From positions 138,195,126 to 138,259,125 of the forward strand of contig JALIGW010000003.1 in NCBI GenBank assembly GCA_023053685.1: a DNA stretch of 64,000 nt, written 5' to 3'. The position numbers and the translations under genes are program-made. This DNA comes from Diadophis punctatus similis. Taxonomy: Eukaryota > Chordata > Lepidosauria > Squamata > Dipsadidae. Below are positions 10,996 to 22,922 of this stretch, one piece after another. The notes under the pieces were generated by a model. It made no database searches. It was not told the origin of the DNA and worked only from the letters and a program-made list of their open reading frames with translations. Within the stretch, counting starts at the first letter, position 1. Each line of letters begins with the position of its first letter.

Positions 10996-12066
10996 CTAAC
11001 TCATGAGCTGTATCTCCAATTGTAGTATGATTGCAATTGTTAGTAAACAGTCCTCGGGTGTCCTCTATCTAACACAATATCACTTTTCAAAAAAATTCCC
11101 CATAGTGTGTGAGAGAAGCCTGCATCAAGAAAGATTTGAAAATGTCAAAGTGAAACTGACATTTGGGTATCTTGGGATAACTGAACTTATGTGGATTAAA
11201 ATAGGCCACTTTAAGATAATTACATGAATGAGTCTATATAAAGGAATGAAGCAGCAATGATGTTCAAAAAGAACATTACAAGTATGTGCTTGACTAAAAT
11301 CTGATAAATGATAGGACTGTATTTATCAGAATTAGTGGAAGACCATTAAATATTAGTGCTATAAGAGTTTATGCCCTATAAATGTAACGAAGAAAGACAC
11401 TGAGGAATTTTATTTTGAGGGCAACATATGCTTCAAGCAATATAATACTGGATACACAACCTCAGCTTCGAATCAACTACGTAATGAGAATGAGAAGACT
11501 GATACAATGCAATCCAGTCAACTAGGTCATTTCCAGCTTTAGATTGCAAATCTTTAGTTATTGGTATTCAATATGTAAAATTAAAAATAAATAAAAAGAA
11601 TAAGTGCGCCAGACCTGGATAATATTTACTCAGAATATAAAAGGAATGTAAGGAACAGATTTAATATGCTTCGTTGTGTGAAACCAAATATGAAGAGTTG
11701 TGGGTGGAAACCTAGAGACATTGTGAACACAAAGGCAGAAAATATCTCTGAATTTAACAGTGGGAACAACTTATTGAAATAGCAAGAGGAAACAGTGGAT
11801 GACTGCCTAGTGCAACAAGAACATAATATAACTGAATACACACTTTTGATGTCAAGGAAGAAGGGATAAGAAGAAATATCACAATTGAGAATTACAACAA
11901 ATGGAAGTATATAACAGGAAAAAATAAAATGAGTTATTTTTGAGACATTTAGAGAAAATGGAGAAAATCTATGCCACAAAGATTCAAGACTATAATCACA
12001 GCAGAGTTAAAGGAAGGCCATATTAAAAACAATTATAATCAGGATTGCAAAAGGACAGAATCAAAT
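10996..12066. other. AT-rich DNA without a recognised feature
   Basis: Nothing on either strand has the length or motifs of a gene. It could hold old LINE sequence too diverged to place. Confidence 0.45.
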
Positions 12067-12068
12067 TA

Positions 12069-12443
12069 CAGGTAGTCCTTGACTTACAACAGTTTGTTTA
12101 GTGACTGTTCAAAGTTACAACAGCACTGAAAAAAGTTACTGATGACCGTTTTTCACACTTACAAACCACTGTGGCATCCCCATGGTCACGTGATCAAAAT
12201 TTACATCCTTGGCAACTGACTCATATTTATGACAGTTGCAGTGTTCTGGGGTCATGTGATCCCCTTTTGTAACCTTATGACAAGCGAAGTAAATGGGGAT
12301 TCACTTAAAAACTGTGTTACTAAGTTAACAATTGCAGTGATTCACTTAAGTGTGGCAAGAAAGGTCGTAAAATGGGGCATAATGTCTCAGTTAGCAGCAG
12401 AAATTTTGGGCTCAGTTGTGGGTGTCAAGTTGAGGTCTGCCGG
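12069..12443 (+). mobile_element. TA-flanked terminal-inverted-repeat MITE, family A copy 1
   Basis: It starts CAGGTAGTCCTTGACTTAC and ends in a diverged inverse (gtcaagttgaggtctgccgg), with TA on both sides. Family A recurs at 16017, 20603, 31649, 38877, 49799 and 62936. About 375 bp, it carries the shared internal words gtgattcactta and gtggcaagaaagg. TA duplication suggests a Tc1/mariner-type transposase, supplied in trans. An open frame across it is chance. Confidence 0.75.
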
Positions 12444-12804
12444 TAATTTATTTTAAAAAATTATATTCAGAAAATAACCGCCCAAGAGAGAGAGATATGA
12501 ACACAAAAGGCCAACTGATAATATTGAAAGTATCAGGTGTGATAAGAAACTTCCAATAAACAACTTAAAAGTTGCAGAAAAATAGGCAATTAAAGTGATA
12601 AAAGATCTGACAATAAATATTATGGTCTAAAAATTGGAAACGTTTGGGGTACACACTTACACCAAAGCAGGAGCTGCAACAGAATGCTCAGTTACTGAAC
12701 TATTGCAATTACTCCCTCTGAAGCAATGTTTTGCTTAAGATCTTATACAAACAAGGATAAAACAATAAATGGAAAGTGAAATGCTGAATTAGTAGACGTT
12801 ACAG

Positions 12805-13521
12805 CAGTGCTTCTCAATTATTTTCTGTTACGCCCCCCCTAGGAAGAAGTAAACATTTTGCACCCCCCCCCAACTCTCCGCAAGGGGATCTCCTCAGTCC
12901 TGGCTTAACAGACATAGGGAGAGCAGGAAGAGGAGCTGGAGGGAAGCTGGATTCCCAGTCCCCTTTCCTGCCTCCTCTCTAGACATAAAAGTGTTGCGAG
13001 GTTCTAGGTTGCGAGAGAAGGAGGGGGGAGGAGAACGGTCGGCCGAAGGGAAGCTGCTGCTGGTGATCGTTCCTCTGCCAGCCCAGATTTCAAAAAAGAA
13101 ATAAAAGATGTAGCGAAGAGCTCCAAAAAGAGCTTGCTGGCTTGGCCCAGCCGCAGCAGAGAGAGGGGAGGGGAAGAGAGAGAGAGACATAGAGAAACCT
13201 ACAGAGTGATACACAGAGTGGGTGAGAGAAACAGAAGAGACACACACAGTGATACACATACACAGAGAGAGGAGGAGATGGGGAGAGAGAGATACAGAGA
13301 GAGAGAGAGAGAGACTGTGTGTGTGTGTGTGTGTGTGTGTCTCTCTCTCTCTCTGTGTCTCACTCTCTCTCACTTCTTGCCTCTTCTCACTGTCGGAAAG
13401 CTCTGGTGAAAAGACCGAAAAGTGGCAAAAAAAAGCATGTTCCCCAGGGTCACACGCCCCCCCCCCTGGCATCACTCTGCGCCCCCCCAGGGGGGCCCGC
13501 CCCACTATTTGAGAAACACTG
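12805..13521. mobile_element. Non-autonomous hAT element with internal microsatellites, 8-bp TSD
   Basis: Ends CAGTGCTTCTCAA and TTTGAGAAACACTG are inverted repeats flanked by a perfect duplication cgttacag (12797-12804 and 13522-13529). Inside are poly-C tracts near each end and a purine/pyrimidine microsatellite block, (GA)n then (GT)n then (CT)n, at about 13150-13370. That block generates false open frames on both strands. Confidence 0.85.
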
Positions 13522-13559
13522 CGTTACAGTAACTTTTGAGGGACATGAGATTGGACAGG

Positions 13560-14010
13560 GACAAAAGATACATAATGGCTAGAGGACAAGAGATTATACA
13601 AAAGAGATTTATCATAACTTCACTGATTGTAGTAAAGCCTTTGAACCAGTTAAAGCAATAGTATTTTCAATCATAAAGTACAACGGTGAAAGCTGCATTC
13701 TAAGAAGAAAAAAAACAAGAGAAAAAAGACAGATGTATCTGAGTTATGGATTTGGAGACAATTACTACCATGAAAGAAGAAGCCATCAATCAGTACTGTC
13801 CCATATAAAGATTAATTGCTTTGTTGAGAGGATGATCACCAAGCAGAAACTCATACCCTGAGCATGAGATGCAAGCAGATTATGTACTTGCAAAGTGATG
13901 ATGGCTACAAAGGTTGAGGGAAGTAAAGAAAGGAAAGACTATAGAGAATGCGGATTGATGAAACCAAGGAAATTACTTGAATATCCTTGGAAGAACTACA
14001 ATAGCCAGCA
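13560..14010 (+). pseudogene. Possible ancient RTE/Bov-B reverse transcriptase remnant
   Basis: Around 13600-13680 one frame reads FTDCSKAFEPVKAIVFSII, which resembles the first catalytic block of RTE-type reverse transcriptases (D-x-x-K-A-F-D-x-V). The following 300 bases are open only in short, frame-shifted patches. No later motif such as YADD can be read. A weak call on one motif; chance similarity is possible. Confidence 0.25.
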
Positions 14011-16014
14011 TTTCTCCTTGCAGGAGAAAGGAACTGAATGTGAATCTAACAATGACATTATGCCAAGAAAGTGAATAAAATTATATTATTTGCAATGTTA
14101 TTTAATCCTGTTTTATAAATTTAGTTTACATATTTATACAGCACTTGTATCCTGTGCCAGTTCACTATATGTCTCTCTAAATTGGCCTTATGGGGACAAC
14201 GGTATTTTGGCTTCCAAGATAGCTTCCTTAAAAGAATTAAATTGGGGGAGATTTCTGAGTTTTCATATTTCCAAAAAGACTGCCCTGTCACTGGAGCATT
14301 CAAATAGTCCGATCTGATGGGAGTACAAGACCCAGATAAACTTAGATTAGTTCAGATGAGCAAAATCATCCTTTATGGATGCCAGTCTTAGATTGCAAAA
14401 GGTCTGGAAAAAGATTGGTAAAGGGTATATAGTTGATACAAAAAAACCATCCTAGTGGTTTACTTGCATCAACTAAGACTTCTTTAACCGTTTTTAAGGG
14501 TAGCCTATGTTGTCAGGGAGGAAATCCTGAAGAATACTGAATTAAGAGTATGAATCAAGGACTCAGAGTTTACGATGAGTCCAAAATCGCTTGCAATAAA
14601 TATCGAAAAGTCATTTGTACAAATAATCCAAGCCTATATCCAGATTATTATAGACATATACCAAAGCATTGCAGGGATACCACACATTGTGGGATAATGC
14701 AATATCCATTAAAAAAAAGTTCCAGGATCTTTTAAAAAAAATCTTATCCACGGCTATTAAGAGATTTTTAATTTCTTGTTGTGCATTATCTGCCCTATCC
14801 AAACTGGAAAGTAGAAACCTAACAAGCATCAAAATTGTAAGCATCAGATTGTATTAGTTAAGACTTCATTTACCACTAACCCAACTGAATATTTAAAATC
14901 AGGGTTTGCCTCTCCTTTCCAACTCCAAGTGCAAGGAAACACATATACTCATGAGCTCTATAAATAAAAAATGTGCATTTATCTCCAATTAAAATCATGT
15001 GTAAATTTATATGCAAATTCAATGAAAGCCAGAGGCTCCTGGCAAACTGCCAATCTAGCGTAGGAAGTTATGAACGCAGCGCTGCCATAAAAATTAGCAT
15101 CTTGGAATTTAAACTAGAAAACAAATACATAATTTTTGACAAATGAAGTGATATTATTCATATCAGCAAAGGTTTTTAAAAGGGAGGGGCAGGGCTCTCT
15201 CCCATGCCTCCAGTAAACTGACGGTTAGACTTAGTGGTTCTGCAAGAGTGAACATGAAGCTCCTGGTCTGTCTTCACAGAATAATAAACAGTACTTCAGA
15301 TAAAATAAATGGCCTCTACCAACGTTAAAAAAAACAACCCACAAATATGAAAAATTCCATAATTAAAACAAGGCTATTCTATTAGAAATTATCTCTAGAG
15401 CAAGACAGATGATTGAGCTATACTCATCTAAATCTGATGTCCTATGTAGTTATGCTGTGTGCCTCTTATCAGAATAACAATTACGTCAAGAATTCCTCTT
15501 TAAAACAACCCCCCATAACTATAAAAAAAGTCTCTTTGCCTTGCCCTTAGAACAAATAATGCTTTACACGCTGAGAGCTTTTGAAGATTTGTTTTCTCTA
15601 TGTAACTTGCTACGTTTAAAAAAAGATTGAGAGAAATGTCTGTTTTCTTTGGGCTTATTTATTCAGCCCAATTTTTTTTGCTCAGGTTGGTGTGATCCAG
15701 TTTCTCTAGTATCCAATAGGATTGTTTAATTTGGGGGAAGATTTTTTTCACAATTCACTATGCTTCGGCATTTGGGCAACATGAAAAGGACCTACGTAAT
15801 GAGTAGAAGCCATTTTCACTGACGCCACAGGCCTCCCGGCATTTCAGTAATTCCTTAACCAATGTACGCCCGCCATTTTGTACCCTACTCCACATTGGTC
15901 CAAATCTTCTGGAGTAACTTTAGAGAGCATAATGAGCTTCAGCATGAATGGAGAAGCAGAACAGCTTTCAAAAAAACTGATCATGCCTCACTGGATCCAC
16001 AAAATATGTTTAAT
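14011..16014. other. AT-rich DNA without a recognised gene
   Basis: Frames of 60-77 codons occur on both strands but have no homology I recognise and overlap one another. No repeat with clear ends was found. Confidence 0.45.
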
Positions 16015-16016
16015 TA

Positions 16017-16408
16017 CAGTAGTCCTCCACTTATGACCATTATTGAGCCCCAAATTTCTGTTGTTAAGTGAGACATTTGTTAAGTGAGTTTTGCCACATT
16101 TTGCCACTTTCTTGCCATGGTTGTTAAGTGAATCACTGCAGTTGTTTAGTTAATAACACAGTTGTCAAGTAAAACTGGCTTCCTCATTGACTTTGCTTGC
16201 CAGAAGGTCGCAAACAGGGATCACATGACCCCAGGACACTGCAACCGTCATAAATATGAGTCCGCTGCCAAGCGTTTGACTTTTGATCACGTGACCATGG
16301 AAATGCTGCAACCGTCATAAGTGTGAAAAACAGTCATAAGTCACTTTTGTCAGCGCGGTTGTAACTTTGAGCAATCACTAAATGAACTGTTGTAAGTCGA
16401 GGGCTATG
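16017..16408 (-). mobile_element. TA-flanked MITE, family A copy 2
   Basis: Starts CAGTAGTCCTCCACTTATG and ends gttgtaagtcgagggctat, in reverse orientation to copy 1. TA precedes it; the right end is diverged. Internal words match the other copies, including gatcacatgacc and aaccgtcataaatatgag. Confidence 0.7.
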
Positions 16409-16674
16409 AAGGCAACTGCAGTCTCATATCAGGCTGCTGGGCTAGGCTGGGTCAGGGTGGGCTGGGACTTCCAGGGACAGCCATGGTTTTGTGCCACACT
16501 GGTAGATCAGGCTGAGACAACTGCAACTTCCAGCGGTAGCTGTGGCTTTGTGCCGTGTTGTTGGGCTGGGGCGACTGGGGCGGCTGGGGCTTTGCACTGC
16601 ACCATGGCTCCGGGGCTTCTTGCACACAAATAGCTGCAGTGCACCACAAAATTCTAGAACCACTTGGTTCTAGG

Positions 16675-17592
16675 TAGAGATGTGAAGGCCCAGAAAAAAA
16701 CCGGAAAAATTCGGGGGGGAAACGTGGGGTTTTTTTTTTTCATTTTTTTTTGAAGGCTTTTTTGGTTTTTTTTTCAAAAAAATGGAAAAAATTGAAAAAA
16801 ATAAAAAAATGTTGTGGAATATTTTATTTTAACCTGATGAATAAAATATTTTAAGACAGGGTGTTCAAATATTTTCCAAATCATTTCTAAAAAAAATGTA
16901 TGATATCAGATTATTCTAATTTCTGTGCTCTGAGTGAGGACAAGCAAGTCCTAAGTAACAAACTGAACACTCCAATGCAAGAACAGTATGCATTTCTTCC
17001 TTTAGGAAGTGCTGCTATTGTAACAAGAAAAAGGTTTCAGTTTTGCTTTTGCATGTTAGTGGGTGTGTTTAGTTTGTTCTGTCCTCTTCACTAGGCCTCA
17101 AAAGCATTGGAACAAAATACAGAGCAACAAAAAGGACCTGTGCTGAATGAACGGACTTATGAGAATGGGGTTTTTATTTTTATTTTTATTTAATACTGTG
17201 GAGAGGAAATATGAAAAATTGTTACTTTTGGTTTTGAAAATTGTTTTGTGGAGGCTTTTTGGCTCTTCCACATAAACTAGTAAACAGTTCAGAAGATTGT
17301 TGCTCCCTTTGTTACAATTACAAATAAATATTATAAAAAAAGTAAATTCTGTTTGTGATAATTGTTTGGCTACATTATATTTTTAATATGCTAGTTGTGA
17401 TAATTTTATGCCAAGTCAAATTGTCCATAGTCATATTTTATGTTCCTAAAGTAACAGAATGACTTTCAATCTTAAAAAGACAAAAAAAGTGCTAATGTAG
17501 CATTTTTTTCAATTTTTCCGAAAATTTCTGTTTTCCCCCTGAAAAAAACGGAAAAAAAAACCTTCGAAATTTTCAGAAATTTTACATCTCTA
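16675..17592. mobile_element. hAT-type element with TAGAGATG ends, 8-bp TSD
   Basis: The outermost bases are TAGAGATG and CATCTCTA, flanked by a perfect 8-bp duplication gttctagg (16667-16674 and 17593-17600). The subterminal arms are long runs of A or T broken by CGGAAAAA-type words on both sides, roughly 16690-16810 and 17500-17590. The middle is AT-rich and noncoding. The 8-bp duplication indicates hAT, but the TAGAGATG end is a different type from the CAG...CTG ends elsewhere in this window. Confidence 0.75.
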
Positions 17593-17790
17593 GTTCTAGG
17601 GCTGCTTTCCATTCCCTAAAGCAGAATGTGGGGCAACCAAAAGGGCAGAGATGGGGCAAAGAGGGAGATGGAGGAAATTGAAGGGAACCTTGGAAGAATC
17701 AAGAATCAGGGCTGGGACGGACCAGGACAGGAATGGCTTGGATCAGGGTGGGCTGTTGCCCAACAACAGATGGGATATAGTTAACAATAG

Positions 17791-18114
17791 CAATGGTGGG
17801 TTCCACTTACCTTCGTCACCGGTTCGCTCACTCCACTTGCGTCCCCTCATGCGATTTCACTTCCGTGCATGCTCAGAAGCAGGAATTAGCCCGAAACACA
17901 GCTGAGGAGCTCATCAGCTGTGCTTCGGGCGAAGAAGTAAAGATCAGAATTCACCCGCGGGCAAGAGGGCCCTTTTTCAAGCCACGAAAGGGGAAAAATT
18001 CACACAAAATAAAAAAAAATAGCAGCGCGCACGGAACAGCACCGACAGTGACATCATGAGCGGGTTGCTACAGGTTCGGGAGATCCGGTCCGAACTGGGA
18101 GGAACCCACCCCTG
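17791..18114. mobile_element. Non-autonomous hAT element related to 40-386, no visible TSD
   Basis: Left end CAATGGTGGGTTCCA and right end GGAACCCACCCCTG are inverted repeats and match the family at 40-386, including accggttcg near the left end and gagcgggttgctac near the right. Flanks do not show an 8-bp duplication, so one end may be altered or the flank deleted. Confidence 0.65.
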
Positions 18115-18235
18115 GCTGGGATTGCCATTACTAAGTGATGCAGTCACATGACATCAAGTTTTACAAATGCATTGCTTAGCGATGGAAATTCTGGTCCCAA
18201 ATGCCATCACAGCATGGCAACACAATTTTTTTAAA
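18115..18235 (-). mobile_element. Fragment of a second inverted-repeat element family (related to 63731)
   Basis: Words such as attactaagtgatgcagtcacatgac and gcttagcgatgg resemble the 'do not move, keep position' style of the family A/H elements here but do not align to family A. It appears truncated at both ends. Weak call. Confidence 0.3.
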
Positions 18236-18690
18236 GTTACGGTAAATGTATGCCATGCCATACAAACCCATACATATACTTTATTTATGCCATAATGTTT
18301 ACACACAATCTACCCATTTGCGTTCTCGCTCTTATTTTAAGATTCATATATGATAACAAATACTGATACGATAAAATCAGTAGTTCAATTTTTCCTTTAA
18401 TTTTTCATAAACTTCTATAAAATGTATTACTTGAAAATTAATGTTATGCTAGCCATTATCATGTTTGTAATCACAGTAGGAAAAAAGGCTCCAAGAGGTA
18501 CATCTTTTAGAAAATAATTTAAGACATGTCTGTTGGGTCCTTAAGTTGTAAAGTTACTATTGGTTCATAAGATCACAAATAATTATTATAGTCATCTCCT
18601 TTCCTAACAGACATCAAAAGATGATTAGGGTTGGGGGTTAATGTTTATAACCACACATTTTTCCTACTTTAAAATGGCATTAATAATTTG
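18236..18690. other. AT-rich DNA without a recognised feature
   Basis: No coding frame or repeat with recognisable ends was found. Confidence 0.45.
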
Positions 18691-19338
18691 AATTTGAATT
18701 TATTAAAATTTCTATGCCACCCAACTCCCAGGGGGACTGTAGGTGGCTCACAACAGGGTATAGAAACAACAATCAGTAAAAACAATTTAAAAACATATTA
18801 AAATACAAGCAATATTTAAAAAGAACTTTCACTCCAACATGCATACATGGGCCGATCTAACAAGACCACATCTTAGGGTCATTGGCCCCATGTCTGCCAG
18901 TAAGGTCTTAAGCTCTTTCCGGAAGGCCAGTAAGGTGGGGGTAGTACGGATCTCGGGAGGCAATTGGTTCCAAAGAGTCGGAGCCACTACAGAGAAGGCC
19001 CTCCCCCGCGGACCCGCCAGACGACATTGTCTAGCTGACGGGACCTGGAGGAGGCCGACCCTGTGCGATCTCACAGGGCGCTGGGAGGAATGCAGTAGCA
19101 GACGGTCATGCAGATAAACTGGTCTTGAGCCATATAGGGCTTTAAAGGTAAGAACCAACACTTTAAATTGTGTCTGGCGACCAATCAGAAGCCAGTGCAG
19201 CTGGCGAAGGATGGGCTTAGTGTGGGTGTATCTTGAGGCACCCACAACAGCTCGCGCAGCTGCATTCTGGACTAACTGCAGTCTCCGAACACTCTTCAAG
19301 GGTAGCCCCATGTAGAGCGCGTTGCAGTAATCAAGCAG
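18691..19338 (-). mobile_element. 5'-truncated L2-clade LINE, minus strand
   Basis: Reading the minus strand, the 3' end is ggagttgggtggcatagaaa followed by an AATTC-type tail near 18691. The other end stops abruptly near 19338, inside the codons for LLDYCN. This is a typical 5'-truncated insertion. It contains only the C-terminal third of the ORF and the 3' UTR. Confidence 0.85.
18829..19338 (-). pseudogene. L2 LINE ORF2, C-terminal fragment
   Basis: The frame encodes LDYCNALYMGLPLKS, QLVQNAAARAVVGASRYTH, LHWLLIG, LVLTFKALYGS, and APTLWNQLPPEIRTTPT. It aligns throughout with the C-terminal region of the intact protein at 2398-5568, with substitutions. All catalytic domains lie beyond the truncation, so it can make no enzyme. 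An open frame may start with a few flanking codons, up to 19353. Confidence 0.85.
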
Positions 19339-19345
19339 TAATAGA

Positions 19346-20154
19346 AAATACATCTAAGATTTCCCTAAGATGATTTCTCTATGGTTACTCCTTGTAGTGG
19401 AAAAAAAACACACACTGATAATCATGACAGAACACCTACCTATAATATCTTTGGAATCTTATGATAAAAAAACCTAGAGTAGAATCCTGTACCTGAATAA
19501 AATGAATACGTACTGAAAAACTGAAAATACGGCATTTTATCTTTATGGAAGTTTGTACAGTTCTGAGAGAGACTGTTTATTTTCTAATTCTGCAACTGAA
19601 GGTTTTAAAAATTCAATTTAAAATTATATAGCAGGATTTAAAGCTTTTAAGCTTTTATAGGTGTTGCAATGGAAAAATGGCAGTGCGGAAAAGCAGAGCA
19701 AAGGAAAAAAGTACTGTACAACTCAAAAGCATGTTAATCTCTTTGCCACATCATGAATCACATCACAGCTCTTAATTGAAACGAAAATGTGAAAGCTTTG
19801 AAAGAGCAGACGCTAGTACTTACAACAAAGCTATACAAAAAAAATGATTTAATGACCTACTACTCATCTGAAAAATAATGGAGCAGAAATTAGAATAAAG
19901 TATCTCTAATGTACTAAGTCAAACATTTTATCCCTGTAAATCAAAGATTACAATACTTAAATGCCTTCCTGGTGATTTAGCTTCTACAGTTCCAGTGCTG
20001 TGTTTAATTGCTATTTAAACATCCACATTAGTATTGGCATTTATTTATAGATTTGTATTTGTATGTAGAGTGGAAGCGAGTAAATTTGACTCTGAATAAT
20101 GTGTTGGTTTCTAACATTTCTCCTGCAACACTAAATGCAAAGTAAAAGTTAGAC
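19346..20154. other. AT-rich DNA without a recognised feature
   Basis: Nothing with gene-like length or motif on either strand. Confidence 0.45.
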
Positions 20155-20257
20155 CTGGGCAATTTTGTGATGTGTATGGATTTCAGTTCCCAGAATTCCT
20201 CAGCCAATAATGGCCTTTGCTAAGAATTCTGGGAGTTGTCTAATTTGGGAAATGCTG
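20155..20257. mobile_element. Short hAT-like palindromic element, 7/8 TSD
   Basis: A 103-bp element holding the inverted words cccagaattcctcagcc and ctaagaattctggg. It is flanked by agttagac (20147-20154) and ggttagac (20258-20265), 7 of 8 bases identical. The same palindromic core occurs at 51454-51563. Confidence 0.6.
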
Positions 20258-20600
20258 GGTTAGACAGTGTTGGATCAGGATTAGGGAGACCCATATTTAA
20301 ATCCCTACTTAATCATGAAGGTTGTATTTACCTTGGACCAATCACAATTACATAATCTACTCAGGGTTGTGATGAAGACAAAATTGATGAGGAAAGGAAG
20401 GAAAAATAATATTCACTTTATTCAATTCTTAGATATAAAGATGGGATTAAAATATTAAAACATACAAAACGCACAAAAACAACTCAAAAATATATTATTG
20501 TGTTAGCGGGAAAATAGCCCTTGGTAATTTAATTCAGATCAGACAATTTATTATGCAGTGTCTTCATAACACCTATACGCCCATATTCCTGTTTCTGCTG
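20258..20600. other. AT-rich DNA without a recognised feature
   Basis: No feature seen; short A-rich tracts only. Confidence 0.4.
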
Positions 20601-20602
20601 TA

Positions 20603-21207
20603 CAGCCAGTCCTCAACTTACAGCAGTTCGTTTAGTGACTGTTCAAAATTATAACGGCACTGAAAAATGTGTTTTATGACTGATTTTCACAGTAATGACC
20701 TTTGCAGCATCCCCATTGTTAAGTCCTCACTTTTACGACTGCGCCGGTTGCCGTTTGAATCTGATTGGCTCAGACCCAGGCAGCCGGCAAGCAGGAAAAC
20801 TAAGCCCCGCTACTGGTTCAGGACTTGACAGCTCCACAATAAAAGGGAGCTATCAAACCGCGGTCCTCTGTTCTTGCTGTTGGTGCTGAAATAAAGGTTG
20901 CTGTTCGTTTACTACCGAGTCTGCTTCAATTCCTGTCAGCTGCCCTGCCTGACAGCTTAACACCCATGATCATGTGATCAAAATTTAGATGTTTGGCAAC
21001 TGGTTCATATTTATGACTGTTGTTTGTCCCAAGGTCATGTGATCACCTTTTGCGACCTTCTCACAAAGTCAATGGGGAAGTCTGATTCACTTAATAACTG
21101 GGTTACTAACCTATCAACTGCAGTGATTCACTTAACAACTGTGGCAAGAAAGGTCATAAAATGGGACAAAACTCACTTAACAAATATCTCACGTAGCAAC
21201 AGAATGA
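20603..21207 (+). mobile_element. TA-flanked MITE, family A copy 3, split by a solo LTR
   Basis: Starts CAGCCAGTCCTCAACTTAC after TA. The family sequence is interrupted at 20717-20962 by an LTR and then continues with catgatcatgtgatcaaaa. The right end is lost near 21207, before the expected inverted terminus. Confidence 0.75.
20717..20962 (+). mobile_element. Solo LTR, 246 bp, with 5-bp TSD
   Basis: The insert begins TGTTAAG and ends CTTAACA, short inverted termini of the TG...CA type. It is flanked by a perfect 5-bp duplication cccat (20712-20716 and 20963-20967). It holds a possible TATA-like aataaaagg and a downstream aataaa polyadenylation-type signal near 20890, in the order expected for U3-R. 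There is no internal retroelement sequence, so the LTR pair recombined. The family (ERV or Gypsy-type) cannot be told from the LTR alone. Confidence 0.75.
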
Positions 21208-22060
21208 TGTGAGGGAAGCTGCCTGGGTACAATGCCAGTTGCTCCCTCCTGCTTTGTTAAGGTCTCTCTGAGAGCTATGTTGGTAAAACAAGAAAGGTAG
21301 AAGTTTACAGGACACTGTTTGTACCTGCATTATCAGAACAAATGTGCTTTAATCTGGTAAGAAGAGTGCTAGGCTCTCTCATCTTGAATTTGAAGCCCCT
21401 CTCATACTTGTGAGGGGTCAATAGAGAGTTGTGCAACCAGACAAAAAGGTTTAGGGCAAAATGGGATATTTTTTCCTCCTCACTTTTTTATTTTCTTTCT
21501 TTTACACTTTCTCTAAGGCTGCCAAACAGGGGCAGTTGGCTCTGTCTTCCACTACTGAAAGGAATATCTGAAATCAGATCCCCAAGGTATCACTTGGAAC
21601 TCAATATAACATAAAATCAATTCCATCTTACTTATATAGTTATTTAACATATTGCACTTCCTTTAAAAAAAAACAATTTCCAAACAAACGGAAAATATGA
21701 AGCCCAGTGCTAGAACTAATTATGTGAAATCTATATAGGTTTAAATAAATTAGCAGAAAATCACAGCAAAAAGTTCCAAAAAGGGTCCACTTAAATAATC
21801 AACAACATTAACAGTCAGTGAAATGGAAACGCTGAAAATGACTGACAACCCTCAAAAGCAGGGACTCTCCCCTAAGAGCACCATAACTGAAAAGGCATTC
21901 ATGCAGTTCACAACCAGTACACCAGTGACACAAAGAATGCCTCTGCCCCAAAACCTAAATGGCAGAATAAGTATGTACTGAGAGGAAGCAAATCAGTTCA
22001 GTTCAACACAAATGGATGCCATCTACTGCCAAGACCTAGGTGTGCAGCAGAATCATGATT
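21208..22060. other. AT-rich DNA without a recognised feature
   Basis: No gene seen. Part of 21780-22060 may belong to the Bov-B remnant downstream, but I could not read a reverse-transcriptase motif in it. Confidence 0.4.
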
Positions 22061-22179
22061 GTTGCCCATTTCTATTCAATTAGAAATACAGAGGCAATTT
22101 TGAGGAACTTAAAATTTAGACCAAGCAGAAACTGGAATAAAAATTGGTGGCAGAAATATTAACAATCTGAGTGAGATAC

Positions 22180-22922
22180 AAGGACATTACCATCTTACTG
22201 GCAGAAAATGGAAGAGGGATATGAAACTGCTTATCCTGGAACTCAACAACAACAACAAAAAGCTAAATCAAAGCTAAACATCAGGAAGATGAAAGTAATC
22301 TAAACAGCTGAAAACAGTGATATAAAAATAAAAGTTGACAATGAAGAAATCTTATCAGTTCTAGACTCCTCCGCCCCTTGAGTTCCAAAATCAACTGACC
22401 TGGAGAGACTGGATCCAAAATTAAATGTAGAATAGCACCTGTGTGGACAACAATGATTATCATGGAGAAAATTTGGTAAACTAAGCACATCAACTCTAAT
22501 ACCAGACAAGGGTGTGTGTGTGGAATCTACTGGTTTTCCTATAATTACCTATAAATGTGAAGACTGGACAAATTAAAAAAGCAGATTAAAAAAAAACTAG
22601 TCTCCTATAGTTTTGGAAGCTGTTCCTAGCACACCGTGGACAGCAAATATAGCGAATGAGATTTTAGACTGCATCATGCCAGAAATATCACTGGAAACTA
22701 AGATGGCAAAGATAAGGCTGTCTTATTTTGGTATGTCATGAGATCAAATTCCTTAGAAAAATCAATTATGCTAGGAACAGTTGGGCATACTATGAAATGA
22801 GGCCAGCAAAGAACACAATGGATAGATACTATCAAGCAAGGTAAGTCATAAAACATTGGAAAGAATGTAGAAAGCTAATATATAAAGTCTCTGAAAGTCA
22901 GATGTGACTGAGCAGATAGACG
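22180..22922 (+). pseudogene. Bov-B (RTE clade) LINE, degraded C-terminal part and 3' end
   Basis: In shifting frames this reads DITILLAEN (after the YADD block), then CEDWTN, then PWTANIANEILD, PEISLETKMAKIRLSYFG and LEKSIMLG-like blocks. These follow the order of the Bov-B C-terminal region. The end tctgaaagtcagatgtgactgagcagata matches the Bov-B 3' consensus, agtcggacacgactgagcga. Many stops and frameshifts show an old, dead copy. A (CAA)5 run lies at 22243-22258. Confidence 0.6.

Noticed and set aside
12894..13505. 203-codon antisense frame
   Set aside because: Produced by (GA)n/(GT)n microsatellites in a hAT element.
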